A stretch of DNA of 64,000 nt, taken from Epithemia pelagica. Lineage: Eukaryota > Bacillariophyta > Bacillariophyceae > Surirellales > Surirellaceae. Every line of letters starts with the position of its first letter. Position 1 is the first letter of the stretch. Below, piece by piece: positions 43,331-53,313 of this stretch. The DNA lies in NCBI GenBank assembly GCA_946965045.2, contig OX337233.1:1550001-1614000 (forward strand), in the 5' to 3' direction. The translations under genes were made by a program, and so were the position numbers. The notes beneath the pieces were generated by a model, which was not told the origin of the DNA, did not search any database, and saw only the letters and a list, made by a program, of their open reading frames with translations.

Positions 43331-43528
43331 TCTGATTGGGAGGGGCCATGGGTGTTGTTACAACCACAACAAGATGGGTCTCGTAGTGATTGCGTTGTGG
43401 TGGTTGTGAGTTTGTGTCAAAGTCGAAAAATCGCCGATTTTGAGAATCGCGCCTTGGGGGTCGGGGGTGAGTATCAGAATGCTCTCGGTCTGTCTGTCAA
43501 CCTGGACTCACCCTTCCGCTAGGGGGTA

Positions 43529-43538
43529 ACGCGCGCCC
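43529..43538. repeat. Right 10-bp target-site duplication (ACGCGCGCCC)
   Basis: Copy of 41817-41826. Confidence 0.85.
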
Positions 43539-43643
43539 AACAACAGGACATGCTATTTTTTCACTTCAAGGCATGTCATCAAAAAATCAAACAACCTCAC
43601 AAAAATCCCACAGAGAACACCAACAAGGGCAAGGAACCCAAAG

Positions 43644-44489
43644 ATGAATATGTTCTCCGGAAAACGTCCATCAAATCATGTTTACCTGACGCTAGTGAGC
43701 GTTGCTCTTCTTCTTATGATTCGACTTGTTGGTAGTATTCCTCTGCAACAAGACCAAAAGGCATCTCCGCAGTCCGATGAAGTACGTTATCGCAAGTCAT
43801 TGCGTCTACGAGACGTTTCAAGTAACCCCAAAGCTCCAAACAGCGCTGGTCCCAGTGTAGAGAACGCCTTTGTAAAGAAAACAGGACCATCCTCGTCGGA
43901 AACAGTGGACTCCGTGGAATCTCGGGGTAGACATCCTGGTCTTCTGCAGACTTTGACAAGCATTGCGCTAGCGTTACTTCCAAGCACACGTCGGCTCGCT
44001 GATCGAGACAGAAATGCGGGGAGCACGAAAGACTTCATTCGAACGGATGGAGAAGAATCGTTTGAATGGACAGGGATGCTGAAGGATGCTCGTCCTCCTG
44101 TTCGATTTGCTGTGAGGAATCTCTGCGTTCCCTTTCTTTCTCGACTTGCCCGTGAGCCGCATGCATATATTGATAACAATCAATTTATTGTTGAAAGCCT
44201 CATGAGCGAGGCTCACGAGGTCCTCAGGAAGCACCCTGGAGTGGAATCCCTACTGGGAAGTCCGATCTCCGTCGCCATCTCTCCGTTTGAAGAAAAATCG
44301 ACCATTTCACCTTTTATTGGAGGAAGTACAAACACCCACATGGAACTGACTTTTACCTTGTCCGGGTCACGAGAAGCGGGGGTTGCGTACTTGTCGGCTT
44401 CCAGCGAAAAAGGAATTGAATTGCTTACAGTTATTGGGGTTAAATCGCATCGTTCGATCGTACTAGTTGACAGGAGGAGGGCTATCTGA
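43644..44489 (+). CDS. Secretory/membrane-anchored protein, possible Coa1/Tim21-like domain, 281 aa
   Basis: ATG start, single exon. A hydrophobic segment near the N-terminus (VYLTLVSVALLLMIRLVGS, about 13-31) is a signal peptide or N-terminal anchor. A polar, Ser/Arg-rich middle follows, then a C-terminal globular part (about 185-275). There the pattern HEVLRKHPGVESLLGSPISV, followed by MELTFTLSGSREAGVAYLSA, resembles the Coa1/Tim21 fold (helix, 'lLG.pi', beta-strands with 'l.f.v.G..g.g.v'). That similarity is by eye and moderate. If true, a mitochondrial inner membrane or plastid membrane role would be likely. The decayed transposon ends only 105 bases before the ATG, so it lies in the promoter. 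Converges with CK2 beta. Confidence 0.55.
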   Translation: MNMFSGKRPSNHVYLTLVSVALLLMIRLVGSIPLQQDQKASPQSDEVRYRKSLRLRDVSSNPKAPNSAGPSVENAFVKKTGPSSSETVDSVESRGRHPGLLQTLTSIALALLPSTRRLADRDRNAGSTKDFIRTDGEESFEWTGMLKDARPPVRFAVRNLCVPFLSRLAREPHAYIDNNQFIVESLMSEAHEVLRKHPGVESLLGSPISVAISPFEEKSTISPFIGGSTNTHMELTFTLSGSREAGVAYLSASSEKGIELLTVIGVKSHRSIVLVDRRRAI

Positions 44490-44999
44490 TGACTACTGCA
44501 TTGATGACCATACGGTGCCGAGTTCTCGCTTTTCAGTTTTGCGTCGTGTGGTCGTGTACTCTTGTATTGTTATCCACGTGGCCTCGGGCGATGAGAAGAC
44601 TGTTAGCCTCATTCAACAGTCTTTTCCTATGTATGAAGTATTCTAGGTAATCAGGCGGTGATCTGTCAATGAAATCCCGTGTCTCAATTTAAACGTGGCA
44701 AATTCAGAGCTAGCGTAATGTTTCTTAAGACTAAACGAGATGAACAACCACGACATATCTTCCGACGATGAGGGTTTTTGATCTGGAAGACCTTGTTCAT
44801 TTAAGCCACACCCAGCGGTCAGAACTACTCTCTCACCGGTGATTATTAGCGGCCGGATAGAGATAAACAAGTATCCAGAATTAACCACCCTGCATGCATT
44901 TACGGAAAGGAAATGCACACCAAACGGCGACAACAAAGCGACAAGGAGTCGCTCGCTACCACGTATGAAGTCAATGACGAACACTGGACTTTCACAGCC
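44490..44999. other. Convergent intergenic region, no gene seen
   Basis: Separates the stops of the 43644 gene and CK2 beta. Only short frames. Confidence 0.45.
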
Positions 45000-46678
45000 C
45001 TATCTCCGTCCATGGCGCCGCGAACGGCGACTCTGTCGGGATTGAGAGTCTCCCTGCTGATCTCGAGAGCGTTCAACTTCTCGGTTGCGATAGTAACTGC
45101 TCTGTTGATTGATTCGGAAGCCATAAACTCGTGGTATATATGTTTGCGAAGGTCGTGATGGAACCATGTCCTGTATTTTGAAGTCAATCAAAGAGTCAAA
45201 AATCAGAAACAATAAAACTGTGAATAGACCAATGATCGAAAAGAAGCGTACCGGGTGTGTCATTAAATACAAATGGGGAAACGTCGTTCCAAAATAGGCT
45301 CCGTCGATGTTCGCTTGCCGCGTGCTCCTGGGAAAAAACAATCCTTGACATCGTGGACAAAAAACATTAACAGTGTAGTTTCGGGGTAGATCGGACAATC
45401 CAACGGGCAAAACAGGTTGTCCCTGACAGAAAACCTGTGGGCAACGTCCAAACGCCGCAGCTCTGTACTTCTCGTACATGGCATGCATTCCTCTGTTCGT
45501 GACAATGTACCTGTTTGCGTCAAGAGAGCGAAATTTGAGCATCTGAGAAGTGCATGCAAGCGACTAGACAAAAGGCACTTTACCTCGCATGAATTAGGCC
45601 ATAAAGCATCTCCGCAGCTGATTCAACAATTTCCTGTTGTTCCTCTGTGAGAGAGTCCTCCATGGGCATTTCGACATCAAGTACCATATCAAGCGCATAA
45701 TCGTAGTAAGGTACCATGGTGTTCAATCCAGTTAAATTGAAGTCATCCTTCAAGAGAAAAAGTGTCAGAAACACGACGGATTACTTCGGTCATACAAAAG
45801 AAAAAAGAACATACCTGAATGTAATCCTCGTCTACCTCACAAAAGAACTCATTTCCTCTGAGACTACAGAACCATGCAATCCATGACCCGTCCTCGTCAG
45901 AGGGCGACATTTCCGATGACTCTTCCTCGTCCTCCTCATCTTCTTCAAATTCTTCGTCACCCTTTGAACCACCACTTTCGCTAAGAAGTTGCATCTGTGC
46001 ATCGCCTCTCCGCTGGTCCACCAAATGGTCTAAGGGATCTGAATTTCTCTTGTGAGATCTCCCAGCATAATCTGAGTTTGATACAGGTTGTTGCTTTGTC
46101 TGTACATGTAGACCACTGGAAGAGGCACCCGGCTCAGACTTTTGGTGCGGTACGGATCGCGAAGGCGACCGAGCCATGTTTGTCTGGGACGTGGAGTTGG
46201 GTGAGTTTGGTAGTGCATCCTTACTGCGGATTCCATTATCGATCGCTACTTGGCGTTGAGGATGCCGAAGTGGTTGGTCGTCTTTGTTAGCAGCAGTTGT
46301 CGCAGCATTCAATGGCTGGCCACCAGCGTCAACTCGAGGTTGCGGCGCTTGTACATCTAGAGAATCCACAAGGTCTATGTCTGTTGACAGCGTTCCAATC
46401 GCTGCTTCTCCCGAATTTATCTCCGGTATTCCGCTTCCATTGGAAATGACAACACCGGACGGATCTGATTGTGAAGGAAAGGTCGAGTCGTTCAAAGTCA
46501 ATTTCGTTATCATGTCACCCGGATCTTCCGGAGATGGCTTTCGTCGGTTGCGTGGTCTATCCATGGAACCAATCTCCTCTTCCAATCCAATTGGAGCATC
46601 AGCGCTATTGATCGGTTCTAGTATTGGATCCTCGCCGACGACATCCTCCGCTGCTATGTGTTTGGCTGTTGCCATCAT
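45000..46678 (-). CDS. CSNK2B/CKB: Casein kinase 2 regulatory (beta) subunit, four exons, 485 aa
   Basis: Exons (minus): 46678-45815, 45747-45584, 45510-45252, 45170-45000; introns 67, 73 and 81 nt. CK2 beta dimerises through its zinc finger and holds two catalytic subunits. The core starts near residue 270: [32 protein letters not shown], the acidic loop, [19 protein letters not shown], then zinc cysteines CPQVFC and [29 protein letters not shown] and finally [13 protein letters not shown]. All junctions keep family alignment. The first ~250 residues are a disordered Ser/Asp/Pro-rich extension ending in an acidic tract ([15 protein letters not shown]), more than doubling the usual ~215-residue size. 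The third intron has length divisible by three and no stop, so it can be mistaken for coding sequence; see findings. Confidence 0.93.
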
Positions 46679-47246
46679 TGAATGCTTTGCTCTCTTTTAT
46701 CTGTGACCGGGCAAAAGAGTCCCTGCACAGAAAGAAACTTTCTAGCGTTGCCTTCTCTCGAGTCGTTCAACCACGGTCCATATCATGTGAAGGCGTATGT
46801 CCTTCACACCTCCCACCAACAAGAGCTCTTGCTTGGCCGCGCGGAGACTGTTTTTGTGGGTGTGCCGGCTCCGTCCTTGGAGTTTGAGGTTTGAGCGACT
46901 GACATTGTCTGCGCGCATGTTTCGCCTCTCTTCTGCAGACTGCAGACTGCAGCACAATAAATAGTACTCCTATTGATATACAACAGCGGCTAGCGCTTGC
47001 GGTGTCCGTGACGGCGGACGCGGACCCATGAAAGAGGTAAGACAGGTGACACACAGAAACTCCCTCAACGGACGTTCTGCTCACAAAATTGGGTATCTCG
47101 CCAAACTCCGATGTGGGAAAGACTTCCAAGAATAAAGCGATCACCTTCACATCGCCGCCACGGATTCTGAGGAACTCTCCTCAACAACACGACCCAAGGA
47201 GTCGACACAAGCATCGAGCAGAGGCCTCATTGTTTTGGATACGAGG
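46679..47246. promoter_or_regulatory. Head-to-head promoter region, CK2 beta (-) and FYVE/RING gene (+)
   Basis: 568 bases between divergent starts. A direct repeat CTGCAGACTGCAGACTGCAG lies near 46937. No gene supported. Confidence 0.45.
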
Positions 47247-49364
47247 ATGGTTGTCACTCAAGCAAGAAATAGAGATTGGGTCGATTTCCAGCATGGAGCG
47301 AACACGTTCTCGTCGGAAAGCGACAAGAGTACAATGAACTCATCAAGAAGTAGAAAGGCTCGCCGTGAGAACTCATCTTGGATGAATGAACCGATACGAG
47401 CAGATGAGAGTTGGATTCCCATGGAACTGCCGTTACAAGTGTCTGTCAACCCTGGTCTACATGGAGCTACTAGACCTGAAAGCCCTTCAACCCGACTCCA
47501 TGCACCATCTAGTAAGAGTCGAAAAGCCACGGGAGAATCATCGACGGTCCGAGCAACAAAGTCGAGACAGCCTCACACTGGAACACAAATCCTGTCAAAT
47601 GCTCACAGTAGAATCCGACCACCATCGCGAGAAAGGGCGGCACAGGACAGCTCAATCCGTCCCCTAAAAAATCGCGGACGGTCAAATAGTCGTACTCGCT
47701 CTGTTGCGGAGAAACGAGAACGGTCAGTCAGCCAAACGAGGTCAGTAGGAGGCGCTTCCCAATCTTCCCACAAGTCACGTACCGAGATGACTCGAAATCG
47801 AGGTAGATCTCGTCCACCAGTTACGGCAAGAAATGGTCGAGAAGCCGATGTTTCCTCCAGGGGACGTTCTCGGTCGGCTACTAGAGACGGGCGCCCAAGG
47901 ACAGCCAGATCTAGATCAGCGAGCTTAACGCGAGTGATTAATGCACCTCAAGCTCCACCGTCTCCCGCTGTGAGGAGCGTGAAAAGTGCCTCCCATACAA
48001 CAACAAAGCCACCAGCAGCTCCGTACGGCGGTCGTCCAAAGTCTGGATTTACCAACGCACGAGGTTCGCGATCTTTCTCCGATGAAAACGAGAACGACGT
48101 TAATATTGGACGAGACATATCATTCAAAAACACGAAGTCCAATGTTTCGGTGGCTTCAACGGGGAGTCGCAGAGGCAAAGCTTTGCCCAAGCACACAGGG
48201 GAACACGATAGTACCAAGAGAGAAGAGGCTAGCACCGGGAAGCAAATTCGTCCACGGGTGCTACTTGCCGCGACTGTCTACCACAATACAGCTACCGGTT
48301 TGTGGATAACAACCATCAACACAAACCAGAAGGGAGTCGCTCGAGATCCCAAACTGGCAAACAAGTACCTCAAAGCTTTTTCTTTCCCCTCTGAACAGGA
48401 AGCTCGCGAGTCAGCAATTGCTAATGCACCTCCAAAGATGGTTCCTTTTGCGGAATCGAACGAATGTTTCCTTTGTAAAAACACCTTTACGGTGTTCAAG
48501 CGTGCTTCTCACTGCAGAAATTGCGGCGTATGCATCTGTAAGGACTGTTCCATTCAGTGGCCTTCAAAAATGATTCCAGAGACGTACAATCTGAAGAGCG
48601 AAGCCACTGTCCGAGTGTGCCGAAGTTGCAACAGTGTAAGTCGAGCCTTCAGAAGAGCACTGGTGCAGGGGGACTACGAAGGTGCGGTCGCTTTGTATGG
48701 GACCGGCAATGTGAACCTTCGTTGTCCGTTTCCCGTTTCTGGGAAAAAAGATGAGATTATTTGGCCAGTTCACTGTGCCGTTGAAGGAGGTAACTTAGAC
48801 ATTCTTCGTTGGTTGGTTGACATGCGATTTTGCCCAATCACGACGATTCCGTCGGGTTCCAAGAAGCCTCGGCGAGGTACAAGAGAAAGTATGATTACGA
48901 CATCATCCGGACGCCACGTTTTGAGCATCGCAATCGAGAGATTGAAGGTCGATATAATGCACTATTTGGTTGTTGACAAAGGTGTCTCAATATATGAGGC
49001 AAATGATTTGGAACCATCCCTGCGTGCTTTGGAGGCAACTTTGATTGCTCTTCCGCGACCATCTGAACAGCAGAATGTCGGTGCCGAGGACGCTGAACCA
49101 AGATGGGACAATGGGAGCTTCGATGATATGTCAGTTCCAAGCACAATTGGAGTTGAAAGCGAGAAAAATACACAAGATGACAACGCTACTATTGGTAGCA
49201 AAACGAAGAATTCAGACTGCTGCATCATATGCTTTGAACGGAAAATTGATTGCGTTGCAACTCCATGCGGTCATCAGGTTTGCTGTTTGGAGTGTTCCGC
49301 AAATCTATCTTCTTGTCCTGTATGCAACCACTCTGGAGATTTCATCAAGATCTTTCGTCCATAA
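47247..49364 (+). CDS. FYVE-like, ankyrin and RING-finger protein, 705 aa
   Basis: Start at the first ATG (47247); the open frame reaches a TTG four codons earlier. The N-terminal ~330 residues are disordered and rich in Ser/Arg with RS/SR dipeptides (RSRSATRDGRPRTARSRSAS). A FYVE-like zinc finger follows (about 403-465): ECFLCKNTF, FKRASHCRNCGVCICKDCS, VRVCRSC. It has the RxxHCRxCG core but lacks the leading WxxD, so phosphoinositide binding may be weak. Two ankyrin-like units lie at about 505-600 (PVHCAVEGGNLDILRWLVD and VLSIAIERLKVDIMHYLVV). A C-terminal C3HC4 RING lies at about 657-698 (CCIICFERKIDCVATPCGHQ, then CCLECSANLSSCPVCN), typical of E3 ubiquitin ligases. A membrane-recruited ubiquitin ligase is inferred. 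Single exon. Confidence 0.85.
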   Translation: MVVTQARNRDWVDFQHGANTFSSESDKSTMNSSRSRKARRENSSWMNEPIRADESWIPMELPLQVSVNPGLHGATRPESPSTRLHAPSSKSRKATGESSTVRATKSRQPHTGTQILSNAHSRIRPPSRERAAQDSSIRPLKNRGRSNSRTRSVAEKRERSVSQTRSVGGASQSSHKSRTEMTRNRGRSRPPVTARNGREADVSSRGRSRSATRDGRPRTARSRSASLTRVINAPQAPPSPAVRSVKSASHTTTKPPAAPYGGRPKSGFTNARGSRSFSDENENDVNIGRDISFKNTKSNVSVASTGSRRGKALPKHTGEHDSTKREEASTGKQIRPRVLLAATVYHNTATGLWITTINTNQKGVARDPKLANKYLKAFSFPSEQEARESAIANAPPKMVPFAESNECFLCKNTFTVFKRASHCRNCGVCICKDCSIQWPSKMIPETYNLKSEATVRVCRSCNSVSRAFRRALVQGDYEGAVALYGTGNVNLRCPFPVSGKKDEIIWPVHCAVEGGNLDILRWLVDMRFCPITTIPSGSKKPRRGTRESMITTSSGRHVLSIAIERLKVDIMHYLVVDKGVSIYEANDLEPSLRALEATLIALPRPSEQQNVGAEDAEPRWDNGSFDDMSVPSTIGVESEKNTQDDNATIGSKTKNSDCCIICFERKIDCVATPCGHQVCCLECSANLSSCPVCNHSGDFIKIFRP

Positions 49365-49859
49365 CCATCAGTCCTGATCTAGCGATACGATTTAGTTGAA
49401 AAGTATATTTGTGAAAACCTGTTGCAGCATGACAAGTCTAAACAACACACATATTTTGAGTAGCCAGATCTAAGTTGGCTGGATGAGTAACAAATATAAT
49501 GCATATGTCTGTGCACGAGTCTCATGTTTCGTGGTTGATGCGTTCTAAAATAAGGTGAAGTTGCTTTTCCAAGTGAAAGGGCATGTAAGAGAAAGAAGTG
49601 AACATATTTTGACCAGAGCAGGCCTCTTTCCATTCTAAATGACTGTATACCATATTCGCCTCTAATGGGGTACCTCCGCAGCTCTTTGTAGCTCCAATCA
49701 CCCATTATATCTGTACACAGACAATCAACTAATCCATGAATTGATACGAAAAGGGACTCAAGTGTTCACATAATGGTAACTTAATACGAAGAATATTTGT
49801 AATACTGAGATTTGTCATCTAGGGTTGTGTTTAAGGAGGATTTGACTCCTTGACGACCT
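49365..49859. other. Convergent intergenic region, no gene seen
   Basis: Between the FYVE/RING and HSF stops. AT-rich, short frames only. Confidence 0.45.
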
Positions 49860-51416
49860 TCATGGAATGTCTGAACTGGAAACCGAACTTAGGTCTTCCG
49901 TTGGAATGGAGTCATCATTTCGCTGCTTACTTCCAGCGTTCGATTCAAGAGACGGTTCCGAAACCATCGATGGTACAGGTGCTCCAACATTTCCAGTCAT
50001 CCCCATCGGCCCCGTATTCACCAAAGGCGCGGGTGCCATCATTCCTTCATTGTTGACGGTTTGCGCGGTTGCACCTGTGCTTTGTCCATTCTCATCGAGC
50101 ATCAACATAGAGAAAAACTTGTCTTCCCACGAGTTCCTCAGAAGGACAGCCGAGGAACTAGATTCTACCGAGGCTCCACGAGGGATACTCGATAATCCAC
50201 GAGATATACCTGATATGCCGCGCAAAGAGTTGAGACGATCCACGGGTGCACGCATTGCCCCTGGGAGGCCTCCCATAGGAAGCTGTTTCTGCTTTGGGTG
50301 CGGTGGAAGAGTTGGTCCACCCGACATGGATGATCCATTCATGCTACCCCCAGAAGATGCCTGCACAATCGATTGCCTCTGGGGCTGCATGGGAAAATCC
50401 ATCGACGACTGTGTGGCAACATTTCCCATCCCCGTGTTCACTGCGTTGTTGGGAGGAACGCTAGTATGAACGTCCCAGCTCTTTTGACGTTGGCCATTAG
50501 CAGATGTGTTAACCGCCGTTGGCATATTCATAACGTTGTTGTTGTTGGCATTGGAGTTAACCGAACCGACACTAGCCGCGGCTTGAAGACGAAGCTGAGT
50601 CTGCTGCTGTTGCATAGCCATCATTACTTGTTCAATTCGCGCTAGCATGTCGAGTTCGAGCCGGCGGAATCGCTCCTCTGTCGACACTGTCATTTCTTGG
50701 ATCTTTGTCTCAAGATTAGTCACCTGTTCTCGAAGTGTTTGTATCTCTCGAGCTTGATCTTGTCCACTCGTCGCTCCACTTCCCCTGGTGGAGCGCTGAA
50801 TCTTTTTCAAGAGATCACACCTGCCTCGTTTGAAGTTCTCATTGAAGAATGTCACATGCTTTGCAGAAGACGCATCAAAGTCACTATTGCGAATGGGCTT
50901 GGACTGCATTTTTCGGAATCCGTAGAAATTCAGCTGACGAGCAAAAGATGAGAACTTGTTATGGTCAAAGTACTGCGGAATGACACGAGCCGCAAAAACA
51001 TCAGGGTCCTTCACGACGAACATATCTCCCTCCGCGGTCCACGAGGCAATAGACGGGTCACATGTGTCAATCATCTTGTATGTTTTCTTGAGAAAAATAG
51101 GGATCGTTGTGGCTCCTTTGCATTTTGAAGTTTGTACGACTTTCTCACCAACATCATCGGCTTCAGCGAGCGTTACAATTTCTTCCTCACCCAAGCCGCC
51201 TTGTCCGTCCAACGACACGGGTGGTATTATCGTAGAAGCATTGTTTGTTAGGGTAGAGACGTTGCCGCCAGAGCGCATTCGACGTCTCTTGGTCCCAACA
51301 GGTCCTGGGAAGTTAAACTTCGGTGGAGAAGTTGTTGTCATGGTTGCTTGTTGTGTGTGCAGTTTTATGGGTGTGCAGGTATTCGCTGGGCCAACCTGGA
51401 ACAGCCAGGAACCCAT
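49860..51416 (-). CDS. HSF: Heat-shock-factor-type transcription factor, 518 aa
   Basis: HSF DNA-binding domain at about 104-210: TIPIFLKKTYKMIDTCDPSI, SWTAEGDMFVV, IPQYFDHNKFSSFARQLNFY and GFRKMQSKP. These give the winged helix with the recognition helix FSSFARQLNFYGF. It is followed by a coiled coil (about 218-275, AREIQTLREQVTNLETKIQE) for oligomerisation, then a Gln/Asn/Met/Gly-rich tail. A hydrophobic-acidic patch, SWEDKFFSMLMLDE (about 428), resembles the AHA activation motifs of plant HSFs. A basic cluster GTKRRRMRSGG (about 41-51) may be a nuclear signal. Two starts are possible: 51416 as listed, or 51341 (MTTTSPPKFNF), which would drop 25 atypical residues. HSFs are an expanded regulator family in diatoms, so the target genes cannot be inferred. 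Its promoter is shared with TSG101. Confidence 0.9.
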   Translation of the reverse strand: MGSWLFQVGPANTCTPIKLHTQQATMTTTSPPKFNFPGPVGTKRRRMRSGGNVSTLTNNASTIIPPVSLDGQGGLGEEEIVTLAEADDVGEKVVQTSKCKGATTIPIFLKKTYKMIDTCDPSIASWTAEGDMFVVKDPDVFAARVIPQYFDHNKFSSFARQLNFYGFRKMQSKPIRNSDFDASSAKHVTFFNENFKRGRCDLLKKIQRSTRGSGATSGQDQAREIQTLREQVTNLETKIQEMTVSTEERFRRLELDMLARIEQVMMAMQQQQTQLRLQAAASVGSVNSNANNNNVMNMPTAVNTSANGQRQKSWDVHTSVPPNNAVNTGMGNVATQSSMDFPMQPQRQSIVQASSGGSMNGSSMSGGPTLPPHPKQKQLPMGGLPGAMRAPVDRLNSLRGISGISRGLSSIPRGASVESSSSAVLLRNSWEDKFFSMLMLDENGQSTGATAQTVNNEGMMAPAPLVNTGPMGMTGNVGAPVPSMVSEPSLESNAGSKQRNDDSIPTEDLSSVSSSDIP

Positions 51417-51600
51417 CTATTAGGGTTAAACTCCCCCTTTTGGGTCTCGAACGGGGAAGGAACTCCTGAGACGCGGGACTCCACAAGATTCGACTCTGAA
51501 TCGTGGCAAAACGGATGTTTCTACTCGCCGCACATCAACCGTGGCGAGTGGCGGCTGTTGATCAAGAACACTACGAGAGGGGCAAAAGAGGCTCTGAAAT
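51417..51600. promoter_or_regulatory. Short bidirectional promoter, HSF (-) / TSG101 (+)
   Basis: Only 184 bases (259 if HSF starts at 51341) lie between two divergent ATGs. A GAATC-GATTC palindromic context (around 51488-51503) is visible. No TATA box. Confidence 0.5.
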
Positions 51601-52954
51601 ATGGTCAACGACCCCCGTGTATCGTCATGCTTAGCTCGACTGGGAGGCGTCTATAATGATCCTGTTCGCGTTGACCGAGACGCAGCATCATTGCTCAAGT
51701 CGCCCGTGGGAACCAACTTGATACCCATTGTCGCTGAATTGTACGAAAGCCGCACGAGAGGCTCCACCGGAAATGCAGCAAATGTGCTTGTTCTACAGGG
51801 AACTATTGCAATTCATTTTAAAGGGCAAACCTATCAAATTTTAATGGACATATATCTACCCGCAGGTTTCGTAAGTACTCCAAACGCAGCTTCCGCTGTG
51901 TGCCATGGAACGCTCTTGGTCTTATTTGTTTTTATTTCTATTCTGATGACAGCCCAATCGTCCTCCAATCCCGTTTGTTCGATTGGCGCCTGATATGTAT
52001 CTGAAAAAGAACCATCGCCATGTGGGAAGTGACGGCAAAGTTTTTTTGCCCTATTTGAATCAATGGCGGTCCAACACTCACAATCTTGTGGAATTAGTAG
52101 TTGCCATGTCGAGTGTGTTCAGTGCAGACCCTCCTGTCTACACACGACGCCCAGGATCATCTGCTGATACTCCAGCTCCGTCCACGCCATCCAACACTGG
52201 CTTTGCTACCGAAGTGTTACGTCCAACGACGGATGCCGCGGCGGTAGCAGCCGGCGGAATGCTGTCTGACGAAGATGCTATTAAGGCTGTGCTGGCCCAG
52301 CAAGAGCGTGAACGCGCCGAAGCCGAAGCCCAGCAAAAAGCAGAAGAACAACGAAGGAAGGACGAGGAGCGACGTCGCTTGGAGCAAGAACGCGAAGAGC
52401 AACGTGCTGTGGAAGCTCAGGAGCAGTGGGAGCGTCAACGAACGGAACAAGCTCGCGCCAAGGTGACGGCAAAACTTCGTCAACACCTTCTAGAACGCGC
52501 TCGACAGACGCAACAAGTAGCCGGCGATTTGGAGCGTGATATGGCAAAGCTTAGAGTTGCATCGGAACAGAAAATTGAAGGTCCAATGGAGGCCATGAAA
52601 AAACAAAAGACCTTCTTGGAACAGCAGCTTGCAGTAGCCGAGGAAGCAAAAGTGGATGTCGAGGCTTGGATTGATCAGGCGCGCGAATCAAAGAGGCGCA
52701 ATGAGGAAAGCCAGCAAATGACAATTGATGACAAAGTTGTCCCTGATCGTCCACTTCATGCACAAATGATGGAATTGTCTGCTGAAAACGCAGCCATAAC
52801 TGATGCATTGTATTTTCTTGATCGTGCGATGCACCAGGGATACCTACCGTGTGAGGTGCATTTGAAGCAGATTCGACAATTGGCCAAGCGACAATTTCTG
52901 GTTCGTGCTCACTTGATCAAAATAAATCAAGTGCTTACTCTGTCGGCATCGTAA
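51601..52954 (+). CDS. TSG101/VPS23: ESCRT-I subunit TSG101/VPS23, two exons, 423 aa
   Basis: Exons are 51601-51870 and 51953-52954, with an 82-nt GTAAGT...GACAG intron. VPS23/TSG101 binds ubiquitinated cargo and starts multivesicular-body sorting. An N-terminal UEV domain (ubiquitin-conjugating fold without the catalytic Cys) spans about 1-150: VLQGTIAIHFKGQTYQILMD, then across the splice RPPIPFVRLAPDMYLKKNH, HVGSDGKVFLPYLNQW, NLVELVVAMSSVFSADPPVY. A Pro/Ser linker and a long Glu/Arg/Gln coiled coil (about 200-330) follow. The C-terminal steadiness box is intact (LSAENAAITDALYFLDRAMH, then LPCEVHLKQIRQLAKRQF). The length matches animal TSG101 (~390). Splicing is required: the unspliced first frame runs into a stop after the UEV strand. 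Confidence 0.93.
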
Positions 52955-53313
52955 TTAGGACAACGATTCCAGCAACGTAGGCTAAAGTATAGTCCAGATT
53001 TCGTTGCTTCATAAATATGCTAGAAGGCTTGGAACCAGAGAACATCCATAAGGTCCACAGTGAAAGCCAAATGACTTTTTTGGATACCCATCAATGGGAG
53101 AGACGAAGCGTATGCGGCGATGAATAGGTTGGAGTACCATCAAACATCTGCGAATTGCATATTGCATGTGTCTTTCTGTAATAATCTGAAACCAAATACC
53201 CATTTCAGTTTGGATTTTGGGAATTTGTGGCATTAACTTTTCGATGGTCCATAAAACTAAAACTGCCGGGAATCAGATTGGATGTCGGATTGCGACCATT
53301 GCATTGGTTACAC
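52955..53313. other. 3' flank of TSG101 up to the transposon
   Basis: No gene. It ends at the 10-bp target duplication of the big transposon. Confidence 0.5.

Larger units (their letters stand above)
41827..43528. mobile_element. Decayed, non-autonomous relative of the 53-61 kb transposon, 1702 bp
   Basis: The ends are inverted repeats starting TACCCCCTAGCGGAAGGG, bounded by the 10-bp duplication ACGCGCGCCC. The left end continues ACTCACCCCCAAGGCG and, at 41992, ATGTCGTCCACCAAG, encoding MSSTKSSSSHKRHRRS before a stop. This is nearly the same as the start of the giant protein of the big element (MSSKKSSSSHKRHRKS). The right end (read in reverse) matches the helicase end of the big element (CTCACCCCC, AAGGCGCGAT, TCAAAAT-GGCGATTT, CAACGCAA-CACTACGAG). 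Traces of the helicase N-terminus (IAPS..Y..NPNNNNQ) remain near 43100-43200. The helicase core and giant-protein core are gone. The orientation is reversed relative to the big element. Confidence 0.88.

Noticed and set aside
45171-45251. A genuine transmembrane segment in the main CK2 beta product
   Set aside because: The segment is bounded by GTACGC and ATACAG, and removing it restores family alignment (MTHP then [15 protein letters not shown]). Kept only as a retention hypothesis.
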